Shown here piece after piece: positions 6,673 through 13,053 of a stretch of DNA of 14,899 bases. The translations under genes and the position numbers were made by a program. The notes beneath the pieces are model-generated. The model ran no database searches. It was not told the origin of the DNA and saw only the letters and a program-made list of their open reading frames with translations. Source of the DNA: Actinomycetes bacterium (GTDB lineage Bacteria; Actinomycetota; Actinomycetes; Mycobacteriales; Mycobacteriaceae); the NCBI GenBank assembly GCA_023417985.1, contig JAEZDV010000029.1, positions 1 to 14,899 on the forward strand, written 5' to 3'. Numbering within the stretch: position 1 is the stretch's first letter; every line of letters starts with the position of its first letter.

Positions 6673-7419
6673 ATGCGTGGCTACGGCAATTTGGCGACGG
6701 CGTTCTTCAAGTCCCAGCTCAGAGAACCGGTCGGGTTCTTCTTCCTCCTTGTCTTCTCTCCCGTGTTGTTGCTCGTCCTCGGATTCATCTTCGGCAACGA
6801 ACCCGCACCGGAATTCGGGATGCGCGGCTTCGTCGACAGCATGCTCCCCGGGGTCGCGGTGATCTCGATTCTGATCGTCGGTGTCGTCTCCGTCCCCCAG
6901 AACCAGCTCATCCTCCGTGCCAGCGGAGCCCTGACGCGGCTACGCGTGACGCCGCTACGACCACGCACCTATGTCGCCGCCGATCTCACCGTCCACTTCG
7001 TCCTCGGCATCGTCGGTTCGCTGCTCACCCTGGTGGTCGGTCTCGCGGTGTTCGGTGTCGACCCACCCGAGCACCTGGTGATGGTGATACTGGCGCTGGT
7101 GCTCGGCCTGGTCGCGATGCTGGCGATCGGCTACACGCTCGCCTCGATCTACCCGAGCGTGGCCGCCGCGACGGGCGTCGGCAACGTACTCATGATCGTT
7201 CTCATGTTGAGTTCCGGCGCGTTGTTCCCCGCTGACGGGCTCGATGACGGGGTCCGCACCGTGATGACCTTTTCGCCTGTGTACCACCTGGCGGAACTCG
7301 TGAGGGCCTCGTGGACTGGGGGACCGTGGCCGTGGGTGTCCGTAGCGGTGCTGCTCGGTGTGGCCGTGGTGTTCGGCATTCTCAGCACCGTGCTCTTCCG
7401 CTGGGATAAGGGACGGTAG
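6673..7419 (+). CDS. ABC-2 type transporter permease
   Basis: A 248-residue integral membrane protein with six predicted hydrophobic segments near residues 20-40, 57-75, 104-126, 133-157, 165-186 and 220-240, the ABC2_membrane arrangement. The loop between segments 2 and 3 holds RASGALTRLRVTPLRP, the conserved cytoplasmic element seen in this family (KRLRxTPL type). The start codon is one base after the ATPase stop, so the two subunits are made together and probably form a 2+2 exporter. The operon ends at the hairpin at 7481-7520. No resistance or biosynthesis gene adjoins it, so the cargo cannot be named. Confidence 0.92.
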   Translation: MRGYGNLATAFFKSQLREPVGFFFLLVFSPVLLLVLGFIFGNEPAPEFGMRGFVDSMLPGVAVISILIVGVVSVPQNQLILRASGALTRLRVTPLRPRTYVAADLTVHFVLGIVGSLLTLVVGLAVFGVDPPEHLVMVILALVLGLVAMLAIGYTLASIYPSVAAATGVGNVLMIVLMLSSGALFPADGLDDGVRTVMTFSPVYHLAELVRASWTGGPWPWVSVAVLLGVAVVFGILSTVLFRWDKGR

Positions 7420-7480
7420 TTCGTCAGCTGGGGGCGGTACAGGTACTCGAGCAACCGACCACCGCGACACGCGACCGCAA

Positions 7481-7520
7481 AAAGGCCCTGAACTGGCGGC
7501 TACACCGGATCAGGGCCTTT
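7481..7520. terminator. Bidirectional rho-independent terminator
   Basis: AAAGGCCCTGA (7481-7491) pairs perfectly with TCAGGGCCTTT (7510-7520), an 11-bp stem with an 18-base loop. On the minus strand the stem is followed by a run of five T (7479-7483 read in reverse, partly in the stem), so it ends the tRNA-Ser transcript well. On the plus strand it follows the permease gene with a three-T run, so it can serve the ABC operon too. Confidence 0.85.
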
Positions 7521-7527
7521 CCTACGG

Positions 7528-7612
7528 CGGAAGCGGAGGGATTTGAACCCCCGTTGGTTTTACCCAAGCTCGCTTTCAAGGCGAGTGCATTCGGCCGCTC
7601 TGCCACGCTTCC
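7528..7612 (-). tRNA. tRNA-Ser (anticodon UGA)
   Basis: Read on the minus strand, the acceptor arms GGAAGCG and CGCTTCC pair across the ends with a G discriminator. The anticodon stem CTCGC/GCGAG encloses CTTGAAA, giving anticodon TGA for UCA codons. A long variable arm (CTTGGG/ACCAA region) marks a class II tRNA, and the T-arm reads GGGGG-TTCAAAT-CCCTC. The 3' CCA is not encoded: the bases after the discriminator are CCG. TAGGAT (7625-7620) lies 7 bases before the mature 5' end and could be its -10. Confidence 0.95.
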
Positions 7613-7639
7613 GTCGCAAATCCTAACCGCATCCCCTGC

Positions 7640-8110
7640 CTAGCGGTCGGCGAGGGCTTCGTCGATCCGGCCGAAGATCTGCGCGAGTGCCTTGACCTGG
7701 CTCTGGGACAGCAGGCCGATGAGATTGTCACGGACGTCGCGGACATGGGTCGGAGCGGCTTCGGCGAGCCGTCGTCGCCCTTCGTCGGTGACGGCGGCCA
7801 GCACGCCACGACCGTCGTCGGGGCACGACCCTCGCACGACCAGCTTCTGCTCTTCCATGCGGCGGATCTGATGTGTGAGACGGCTGCGCGAGGAGAGGAC
7901 ACCGTCGGCGAGTTCGCTCATGCGCAGCGAGCCGTCCGCAGCCTCGGAGAGCAGGACCAGGATCCGATACTCCGCCAACGACAATCCGTGCCGCTCCTGC
8001 AGATTCCGGTTGAGCACATCCATCAGGCGTCCGTTGCCGTTGACGTAGTTGCGCCAGGCGACCTGCTCGTCCACGGTCAACCAGTTCGGCTCGTCCTGTT
8101 CGCTCGTCAC
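7640..8110 (-). CDS. MarR-family transcriptional regulator
   Basis: A 156-residue winged-helix protein. An N-terminal dimerisation helix (WRNYVNGNGRLMDVLNRNL) is followed by LSLAEYRILVLLSEA, the helix-turn-helix LRMSELADGVLSSRSRLTHQIRRMEEQKLV (about 62-92) and a wing with the family signature D-D-G-R-G (PDDGRGVLAAVTDEG), then a C-terminal dimerisation helix. It lies divergent from the quinone oxidoreductase with about 106 bases between them, a common arrangement for a MarR protein and its target. The GTG at 8110 has no ribosome site but has a -10 six bases upstream, which suggests a leaderless message. The ligand is unknown; phenolic or redox-active compounds are typical. Confidence 0.92.
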   Translation of the reverse strand: MTSEQDEPNWLTVDEQVAWRNYVNGNGRLMDVLNRNLQERHGLSLAEYRILVLLSEAADGSLRMSELADGVLSSRSRLTHQIRRMEEQKLVVRGSCPDDGRGVLAAVTDEGRRRLAEAAPTHVRDVRDNLIGLLSQSQVKALAQIFGRIDEALADR

Positions 8111-8116
8111 GCGGAA

Positions 8117-8122
8117 AGTCTA
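8117..8122 (-). promoter_or_regulatory. -10 element of marR, leaderless start
   Basis: TAGACT on the minus strand lies 6 bases before the GTG at 8110, so transcription should begin at or next to the start codon. No Shine-Dalgarno sequence fits in this space. Confidence 0.55.
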
Positions 8123-8135
8123 ATGGCGCACCCCG

Positions 8136-8156
8136 GTCGCGAGGTTCGTGCGCGAC
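8136..8156. promoter_or_regulatory. Inverted repeat, candidate MarR operator
   Basis: GTCGCG and CGCGAC are separated by 9 bases in the divergent marR-oxidoreductase spacer. The repeat begins 13 bases upstream of the marR -10 and covers its likely -35 region, a good position for autorepression. CG-rich repeats arise easily in such DNA, so support is moderate. Confidence 0.35.
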
Positions 8157-8203
8157 GCGACGGGCACAAGGAGAGGGAATGACCACCCGTGAACCGCACA
8201 GGC

Positions 8204-8209
8204 TAGCGT
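8204..8209 (+). promoter_or_regulatory. -10 element of the quinone oxidoreductase gene, leaderless start
   Basis: TAGCGT lies 7 bases before the ATG at 8217. The space holds CGGGGTC and no usable ribosome site, which fits a leaderless transcript. Confidence 0.5.
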
Positions 8210-8216
8210 CGGGGTC

Positions 8217-9203
8217 ATGCACGCAATCGTCGTTTCCGAACCCGGTGGTCCCGAGGTTCTCCGGTGGACCGAATATCCCGATCCCACAGTCGGCCCCGGC
8301 CAGGTCCTCCTCGATGTCGCAGCGACCGCCGTCAATCGCGCCGACATTCTGCAGCGCCGCGGGCTCTACCCGCCGCCTCCCGGCGCGAGCGAGATCCTGG
8401 GGCTCGAATGCTCGGGTGTGATCGCCGAACTCGGTGAGGGCGTGAGCGGCTGGAACATCGGCGACCAGGTCTGCGCGCTCCTGACCGGCGGCGGCTACGC
8501 GGAACAGGTCGTCGTCTCGGCGGCCCACCTTCTGCCGGTGCCGGCAGGAATCGATATCGCTGTGGCAGCGTCACTCCCGGAGATCGCCTGCACGGTGTGG
8601 TCGAACGTGGTGATGACGGCGGGGCTTCAACGCGGCGACGTGCTGCTCGTCCACGGAGGTGGCGGGGGTATCGGCACCCATGCGATCCAGGTGGGTAAGG
8701 CGCTCGGCGCGAAGGTCGCGGTCACCGCGTCGGCCGGGAAGCTCGACCGGTGCCGCGAACTCGGTGCGGATCTCGCGATCGACTACCGCAACCAGGATTT
8801 CGTGACCGAGGTGCGCAACGCATTCGGCGGTGCGGACGTGGTGCTCGACAACATGGGCGCGGCGTACCTGTCCCGCAACGTCGATGTGCTCGCGCCCGAC
8901 GGGCGGCTCGTCGTGATCGGCATGCAGGGCGGCACCAAGGGCGAGATGAACTTCGCCAAGCTTCTCGCCAAGCGCGGGCACGTGATCGCAACAGGACTGC
9001 GCGGTCGGCCGGACACCGGGAAGTCGGGCAAGAGCACGATCGTCGCCTCGGTCCGCGAGCACCTGTGGCCGCTGATCGAAGAGGCGAAGGTGCAGCCGGT
9101 GGTCCACGCGGAGCTTCCCGTCACCGAGGCGGCACGAGCGCACGAGATGCTGGACGGTCCCGACACCGTCGGCAAGGTCGTACTCCGGGTGGCGCGGAGC
9201 TGA
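8217..9203 (+). CDS. NAD(P)H:quinone oxidoreductase, zinc-independent MDR family
   Basis: A 328-residue soluble protein of the usual quinone oxidoreductase length. The N-terminal GroES-like domain contains TAVNRADILQRRGLYPPPPG (about 38-57), a quinone oxidoreductase hallmark, and GLECSGVIAELGEGV. The Rossmann domain has H146-GGGGGIG-153 and GADLAIDYRNQDF, and there are no zinc-ligand cysteines, placing it with the QOR/PIG3 group. The reaction is NAD(P)H-dependent reduction of quinones or reactive carbonyls. From memory it corresponds to M. tuberculosis Rv3777, which also precedes a minus-strand aminotransferase-like gene. The divergent marR gene is a likely regulator. Its stop lies 5 bases from the stop of the convergent downstream gene. 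Confidence 0.93.
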   Translation: MHAIVVSEPGGPEVLRWTEYPDPTVGPGQVLLDVAATAVNRADILQRRGLYPPPPGASEILGLECSGVIAELGEGVSGWNIGDQVCALLTGGGYAEQVVVSAAHLLPVPAGIDIAVAASLPEIACTVWSNVVMTAGLQRGDVLLVHGGGGGIGTHAIQVGKALGAKVAVTASAGKLDRCRELGADLAIDYRNQDFVTEVRNAFGGADVVLDNMGAAYLSRNVDVLAPDGRLVVIGMQGGTKGEMNFAKLLAKRGHVIATGLRGRPDTGKSGKSTIVASVREHLWPLIEEAKVQPVVHAELPVTEAARAHEMLDGPDTVGKVVLRVARS

Positions 9204-9207
9204 TCGG

Positions 9208-10407
9208 TCAGAGGCTGCGCAGCTCGCGGACGAGCTGGTCGATCTCGAAAGTGGTGGTGTAGGGCGCGAGACCGACGCTGACGGCACCGCCTTCGTCGCT
9301 CACTCCGAGCGAGTCGAGCAGCCGGCTCGTCCCGCGAGTGCTCGCCATCGTCTCGATGCGCCGGTCGGCCAGGTGTGCCGCGACCTTCTCCGCGGGCACA
9401 CCCTCGACGGTGAAGCTGAGTGTGGGCACCCGGCTCGACGCTCTGCCCAGCACCATGACACCGGTGAGACTGTCGAGTTGGCGCAGCAGCCGGTCGAACA
9501 GACCGTCCTGGTAGTCCTGCATCGAGCTGATCGACGTTTCGAGGCGGCTCCGGCGACTGCCGGACGCGGAGTCGTCGAGCGAGGCGAGGAAGTCGATGGA
9601 GGCGGGCAGCCCGGCCAGCAGACCGAACTGGTGCCCGCCGACCTCGAGTCGCTCGGGTCCGCGGGCATGCGGGTCGAGCGACATCGCGGGCACGCGGTCG
9701 AGATGGGAAGGGTCGCGGAAGACGAGTGCACCGAGTTGCGGTCCGCCCCACGCCGCGGCGTCGACGGTGAGGATGTCGGCTCCGAGATCCTCCATGTCGA
9801 CGTGGGCGTAGGGGGCCGCTGCAGCCGCATCGACGACCATGAGTCCGCCGACTTCGTGGACGAGATCCGCGACCACTCGGACGTCGGGCGCCGACCCCAC
9901 GATCGACGACGCCGCGGTCAGCGCTACCAGCCGGGTCGTCGACGTGATGAGTTCCTCGTACTGCCAGGTGGGCAGATCGCAGGTGTCGATCTCGATCTCC
10001 GCCCATCGCACCCGCGCCCCGTACCTGCTCGCCACACGCAGCCACGGCGCGATGTTCGCTTCGTCGTCGAGCCGGGAGAGCACCATCCCGGTACCGAGGC
10101 CGAGCTTGGAACACAGTGCTTCGGCGAGCCACGCCAAGAGAACGGAATGACTGGGCCCGAGCACGACACCGTCGGGGTGGCCGCCCACCAGGTCGGCGAC
10201 GGCGACGCGCGCGGCCTCGAGGATCGCGGCACTACGGCGGGACGACGCGTGCCGTCCGGCAGCCGAGGACGACGCGTTCCGGAAGGCGGTCGAGACCATG
10301 CGCGAGACCGCGTCGGGGATCTGCATTCCGGCTTGCGGATCGAGGTGAATCCAGCCGTCGCCGAGCGAGGGGATGAGCCCCCGGATCCGGGCAACGTCGT
10401 AAGCCAT
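9208..10407 (-). CDS. Aminotransferase class V / cysteine desulfurase-like protein lacking the PLP lysine
   Basis: A 399-residue protein with the class V (NifS/SufS-like) outline: an early HLDPQAGMQIP, the helix AVADLVGGHPDGVVLGPS, VALTAASSIVGSAPDV, VVDAAAAAPYAHVDM with D193 at the position of the Asp that binds the pyridine nitrogen, and a C-terminal domain with RVPTLSFTVEGVP. At the site where relatives have S-A-H-K-x-x-G-P it reads D216-A-A-A-W220-G-G-P, so the Schiff-base lysine is missing. The whole protein holds only two lysines, K101 and K341, neither near this site. The Cys loop of desulfurases is also not evident. It corresponds in position to M. tuberculosis Rv3778c. The ATG at 10407 has a -10 seven bases upstream and no ribosome site. 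It may be a catalytically altered or non-enzymatic member of the fold. Confidence 0.85.
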   Translation of the reverse strand: MAYDVARIRGLIPSLGDGWIHLDPQAGMQIPDAVSRMVSTAFRNASSSAAGRHASSRRSAAILEAARVAVADLVGGHPDGVVLGPSHSVLLAWLAEALCSKLGLGTGMVLSRLDDEANIAPWLRVASRYGARVRWAEIEIDTCDLPTWQYEELITSTTRLVALTAASSIVGSAPDVRVVADLVHEVGGLMVVDAAAAAPYAHVDMEDLGADILTVDAAAWGGPQLGALVFRDPSHLDRVPAMSLDPHARGPERLEVGGHQFGLLAGLPASIDFLASLDDSASGSRRSRLETSISSMQDYQDGLFDRLLRQLDSLTGVMVLGRASSRVPTLSFTVEGVPAEKVAAHLADRRIETMASTRGTSRLLDSLGVSDEGGAVSVGLAPYTTTFEIDQLVRELRSL

Positions 10408-10414
10408 GGCTGAC

Positions 10415-10420
10415 ACTCTA
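10415..10420 (-). promoter_or_regulatory. -10 element of the aminotransferase-like gene, leaderless start
   Basis: TAGAGT on the minus strand is 7 bases before the ATG at 10407. The intervening GTCAGCC holds no ribosome site. This supports the ATG at 10407 over any start in the long upstream open frame. Confidence 0.55.
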
Positions 10421-10569
10421 AAACCCTGTGTCAATCGCGGTTGCCGCCGCCGGGGGATATACGGCCCGGGTACCCGCGATCGGGTCCTCGCCCACCGAAG
10501 CCGGTCGCCACCAGTCGGGAGATTTCCGACGGGAAACAGCGTGCCGTGACGATCGTCGGTGCGAGGGGA

Positions 10570-10575
10570 CAGAAT
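10570..10575 (+). promoter_or_regulatory. Possible -10 element of bpa
   Basis: CAGAAT lies 6 bases before the ATG at 10582, the same spacing seen at other genes here. The space also contains GGAG at 10576-10579, only 2 bases from the ATG, too close for a normal ribosome site. Weaker than the other examples because the first base is C. Confidence 0.35.
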
Positions 10576-10581
10576 GGAGCC

Positions 10582-11163
10582 ATGACGAATCCGGACAGCG
10601 ACCAGGTTCTTGTGATCGGCCCCGACGGCCAGCCCGTCCGTGTGCCCCGGCTGGAAGCCCAGCGGGCCGACTCCGAGGCTGCGAAGGACGGCGACTCGGA
10701 AGGGAGTGGCGAAACCCTCACCGACATGGTCGAGCAGCCTGCCAAGGTCATGCGCATCGGCACGATGATCAAGCAGCTTCTCGAAGAAGTGCGGGCCGCA
10801 CCGCTCGACGATGCGAGTCGTACCCGGCTCCGGGAGATCCATCGGTCGTCGATCCGCGAACTCGAACAGGGACTCGCGCCGGAACTGCGGGAGGAACTCG
10901 AGCGCCTCGCGCTGCCGTTCACCGACGACTCGGTCCCCTCCGATGCGGAACTCCGGATCGCGCAGGCCCAGCTCGTCGGGTGGCTGGAGGGCTTGTTCCA
11001 CGGAATTCAGACGGCGTTGTTCGCCCAGCAGATGGCGGCCCGCGCGCAGCTCGAGCAGATGCGGCAAGGTGCACTGCCGCCGGGCCTTGCCGGAGCGGTC
11101 GCCCGCGCCGGCGACCAGCCGGGTACGGGCCCCGGGCACCCCGGCACCGGACAGTACCTGTAG
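10582..11163 (+). CDS. bpa: Bacterial proteasome activator Bpa (PafE)
   Basis: A 193-residue protein that ends in G-Q-Y-L, the C-terminal motif by which the Bpa/PafE ring docks on the 20S proteasome and opens its gate without ATP. An acidic, disordered N-terminus is followed by a helical core at about residues 45-165 with heptad-like stretches (VMRIGTMIKQLLEEVRAA, REIHRSSIRELEQGL, ELREELERLALPF, LVGWLEGLFHGIQTALFAQQMAARAQLEQMRQG), fitting the known four-helix bundle that forms a dodecamer. A Gly/Pro-rich tail links the core to GQYL. It feeds unfolded or heat-damaged proteins to the proteasome in the cytosol. The place between the aminotransferase-like gene and wzt matches Rv3780. The ATG at 10582 was chosen because the domain begins right after it; the open frame upstream looks non-coding. 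Confidence 0.93.
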   Translation: MTNPDSDQVLVIGPDGQPVRVPRLEAQRADSEAAKDGDSEGSGETLTDMVEQPAKVMRIGTMIKQLLEEVRAAPLDDASRTRLREIHRSSIRELEQGLAPELREELERLALPFTDDSVPSDAELRIAQAQLVGWLEGLFHGIQTALFAQQMAARAQLEQMRQGALPPGLAGAVARAGDQPGTGPGHPGTGQYL

Positions 11164-11173
11164 GTGCGCGGGG

Positions 11174-11214
11174 TACCCTCGGTACCCGTGTCAGCCTCTG
11201 GAGCCACATCGTGA
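11174..11214 (+). promoter_or_regulatory. Possible promoter plus 8-codon leaderless uORF overlapping the wzt start
   Basis: TACCCT (11174-11179) precedes a GTG at 11188 by 8 bases. That GTG opens a frame of eight codons (M-S-A-S-G-A-T-S) whose TGA stop at 11212-11214 overlaps the wzt GTG in a GTGA junction. The arrangement could couple translation of wzt to the short frame. A 12-base direct repeat ACCCGTGTCAGC (11184-11195 and 11214-11225) spans both starts. Motif and spacing are suggestive only. Confidence 0.3.
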
Positions 11215-12077
11215 CCCGTGTCAGCATCGAAACGCGCGACGCGTGCGTCGACTTCCCGATCTTCGACGCGAAGACGCGGTCGCTGAAGAAGGCATTCCTC
11301 GGTAAAGCGGGCGGTGCGATCGGCCGCAACAATTCGGACGTCGTGGTCGTCGAGGCGCTGCGCGACATCACGATGTCGCTGAAGGAAGGCGACCGCGTCG
11401 GACTCGTCGGGCACAACGGTGCCGGCAAGTCCACGCTGCTGCGCCTGCTGTCCGGCATCTACGAGCCGACGCGCGGATTCGCGCAGGTCAACGGCCGTGT
11501 CGCACCGGTGTTCGACCTGGGCGTCGGCATGGACCCGGAGATCTCCGGCTACGAGAACATCATCATCCGCGGCATGTTCCTGGGCATGAGCCGCAAGAAG
11601 ATGCTCGGCAAGGTCGACGAGATCGCCGATTTCACCGAACTCGGCGACTACCTCAACATGCCGCTGCGTACGTATTCGACGGGTATGCGCGTGCGGGTCG
11701 CGCTCGGTGTCGTCACCAGCATCGATCCGGAGATCCTGCTGCTCGACGAAGGCATCGGCGCGGTCGACGCGGAGTTCATGAAGAAGGCACGGGTGCGGTT
11801 GCAGGACCTCGTCGCGCGCTCGGGCATCCTCGTCTTCGCAAGTCACTCGAACGAGTTCCTGGCGCAGTTGTGCGACCAGGCGATGTGGATCGATCACGGG
11901 CAGATCCGCGAGCGCGGCGACATCGAGCACGTCGTGCGGGCATACGAAGGCGACGAGGCCGGCGACCACGTGCGCACGGTCCTGCACGAACTCGAACTCG
12001 AGCGTGAACGCGAGGCAGGCGGCGCACTCCGCAACGGCTCCGATGCGGCGGCCACGTCAGGCACCAACAGTGCCTGA
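11211..12077 (+). CDS. wzt: ABC transporter ATPase for galactan precursor export (Wzt/RfbE)
   Basis: A 288-residue ATPase of the polysaccharide exporter class. Walker A is GHNGAGKST (67-75, K73), the signature is the Wzt-type Y155-STGM-159 rather than LSGGQ, Walker B is ILLLDE (D179, E180) and the H-loop is in FASHS. Before the core comes the family stretch SVDFP-like VDFPIFDAKTRSLKKAFLG. The Arg/Glu-rich tail after about residue 255 is poorly conserved and no carbohydrate-binding domain is present, as in M. tuberculosis Rv3781. In mycolata this ATPase energises flipping of the lipid-linked galactan precursor across the membrane. The GTG at 11211 has TGGAG seven bases upstream. The downstream glfT1 overlaps it by 8 bases, supporting a shared role. 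The membrane partner Wzm is not in this window. Confidence 0.93.
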   Translation: MTRVSIETRDACVDFPIFDAKTRSLKKAFLGKAGGAIGRNNSDVVVVEALRDITMSLKEGDRVGLVGHNGAGKSTLLRLLSGIYEPTRGFAQVNGRVAPVFDLGVGMDPEISGYENIIIRGMFLGMSRKKMLGKVDEIADFTELGDYLNMPLRTYSTGMRVRVALGVVTSIDPEILLLDEGIGAVDAEFMKKARVRLQDLVARSGILVFASHSNEFLAQLCDQAMWIDHGQIRERGDIEHVVRAYEGDEAGDHVRTVLHELELEREREAGGALRNGSDAAATSGTNSA

Positions 12078-12966
12078 GGAATGCATCATCGGCGTCGTCG
12101 TCACCCATCGTCGCCGGGAACTGCTCGCCGAGTCGCTGAAGGTCCTGTCCACCCAGACTCGCCCGCTCGACCACCTCGTCGTCGTCGACAACGCCGATGA
12201 GGACGCCGTGCGCGAACTCGTCGAGTCGGCCGACGTCCCCTCGACCTATCTGGGCTCCAAACACAACCTCGGCGGTGCCGGCGGTTTCGCCCTCGGCATT
12301 CTGTACGCACTGTCGCTCGGGGCGGACCGGGTGTGGCTCGCGGACGACGACGGTCGCCCCGAGGGACCGGACGTGCTCGCAACGCTCCTGGATTGCGCGC
12401 AGCGCAACGGCCTGGCCGAGGTCTCGCCGGTGGTGTGCGACATCGCCGAACCCGATCGTCTGGCGTTCCCGCTGCGACGCGGCGTCGTGTGGCGGCGATG
12501 GCGTCACGAACTCGGCGACGAGGATCTGCTCCCCGGAATCGCGTCACTGTTCAACGGGGCACTGTTCACCGCTGCTGCGATCGATGCTGTGGGCGTGCCC
12601 GATCTGCGACTGTTCGTCCGCGGCGACGAAGTGGAGGTGCATCGTCGCCTCGTCCGATCCGGGTTACCGTTCGGTACCTGCCTGCAGACGGCATACCTGC
12701 ATCCCGACGGCGCCGATGAATTCAAACCGATTCTCGGCGGTCGCATGCACACCCAGTACCCGGACAACGAGACGAAGCGATACTTCACCTATCGCAATCG
12801 CGGTTACCTGCTGTCGCAGCCCGGACTCCGGAAGCTGTTGCCGCAGGAGTGGATTCGGTTCGGCTGGTACTTCCTGGTAACACGACGCGATCCGGCCGGG
12901 CTGCGTGAGTGGGTTCGGTTGCGCAAGCTGGGACGGGAAGAGAAGTTCGAACGCCCCTCCCAATAG
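12070..12966 (+). CDS. glfT1: Galactofuranosyltransferase GlfT1
   Basis: A 298-residue GT2-type glycosyltransferase. IIGVVVTHRRRELL opens the GT-A fold, NLGGAGGFALG follows, D92-D93-D94-G is the metal and UDP-Galf binding DxD motif, FNGALF and R184-GDEVEVHRR give the acceptor and catalytic-base region, and KRYFTYRNRGYLLSQPGLRKLL is a strongly conserved stretch in GlfT1. The enzyme adds the first galactofuranose residues to the rhamnosyl-GlcNAc decaprenyl diphosphate primer, at the inner face of the membrane, before GlfT2 extends the galactan. I chose the GTG at 12070, giving MPEECIIGVVVTHRR, because known GlfT1 proteins begin about this far before the fold. It overlaps wzt by 8 bases, so translation is probably coupled. 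Corresponds to Rv3782. Confidence 0.93.
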   Translation: MPEECIIGVVVTHRRRELLAESLKVLSTQTRPLDHLVVVDNADEDAVRELVESADVPSTYLGSKHNLGGAGGFALGILYALSLGADRVWLADDDGRPEGPDVLATLLDCAQRNGLAEVSPVVCDIAEPDRLAFPLRRGVVWRRWRHELGDEDLLPGIASLFNGALFTAAAIDAVGVPDLRLFVRGDEVEVHRRLVRSGLPFGTCLQTAYLHPDGADEFKPILGGRMHTQYPDNETKRYFTYRNRGYLLSQPGLRKLLPQEWIRFGWYFLVTRRDPAGLREWVRLRKLGREEKFERPSQ

Positions 12967-13020
12967 CCACTCCTCACAACGAATTTCGCGGTTCCGCCCA
13001 CAGGCGTTGACAGTTCGACC

Positions 13021-13047
13021 TAGTCTGACCGCCACCGTCTCTGGGAG
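13021..13047 (+). promoter_or_regulatory. -10 and ribosome site of the acyl-CoA synthetase gene
   Basis: TAGTCT (13021-13026) is a plausible -10, and GGGAG (13043-13047) lies 6 bases before the ATG at 13054. TTGACA at 13007-13012 looks like a -35 but is only 8 bases from the -10, too close to act with it. The spacer after glfT1 (12967-13053) otherwise shows nothing. Confidence 0.45.
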
Positions 13048-13053
13048 CCTGCG

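Noticed and set aside
7424..7639. Integration site of a mobile element at the tRNA-Ser gene
   Set aside because: No integrase, no direct repeat of the tRNA 3' end and no insertion-sequence ends are visible; the ABC operon next to it shows ordinary GC-rich coding.
10408..11139. Upstream extension of the minus-strand aminotransferase-like frame, giving a 643-residue frame
   Set aside because: It runs antisense through bpa, its translation shows no family motif, and the ATG at 10407 has its own -10.
10428..11210. Long plus-strand frame upstream of wzt
   Set aside because: It overlaps bpa in another frame and gives an Arg/Ala/Gly-rich translation typical of out-of-frame GC-rich DNA; the Wzt domain starts at 11211.
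13007..13012. TTGACA as a -35 box for the acyl-CoA synthetase
   Set aside because: The spacing to TAGTCT is 8 bases, far from 16-19, and no -10 lies at the right distance.
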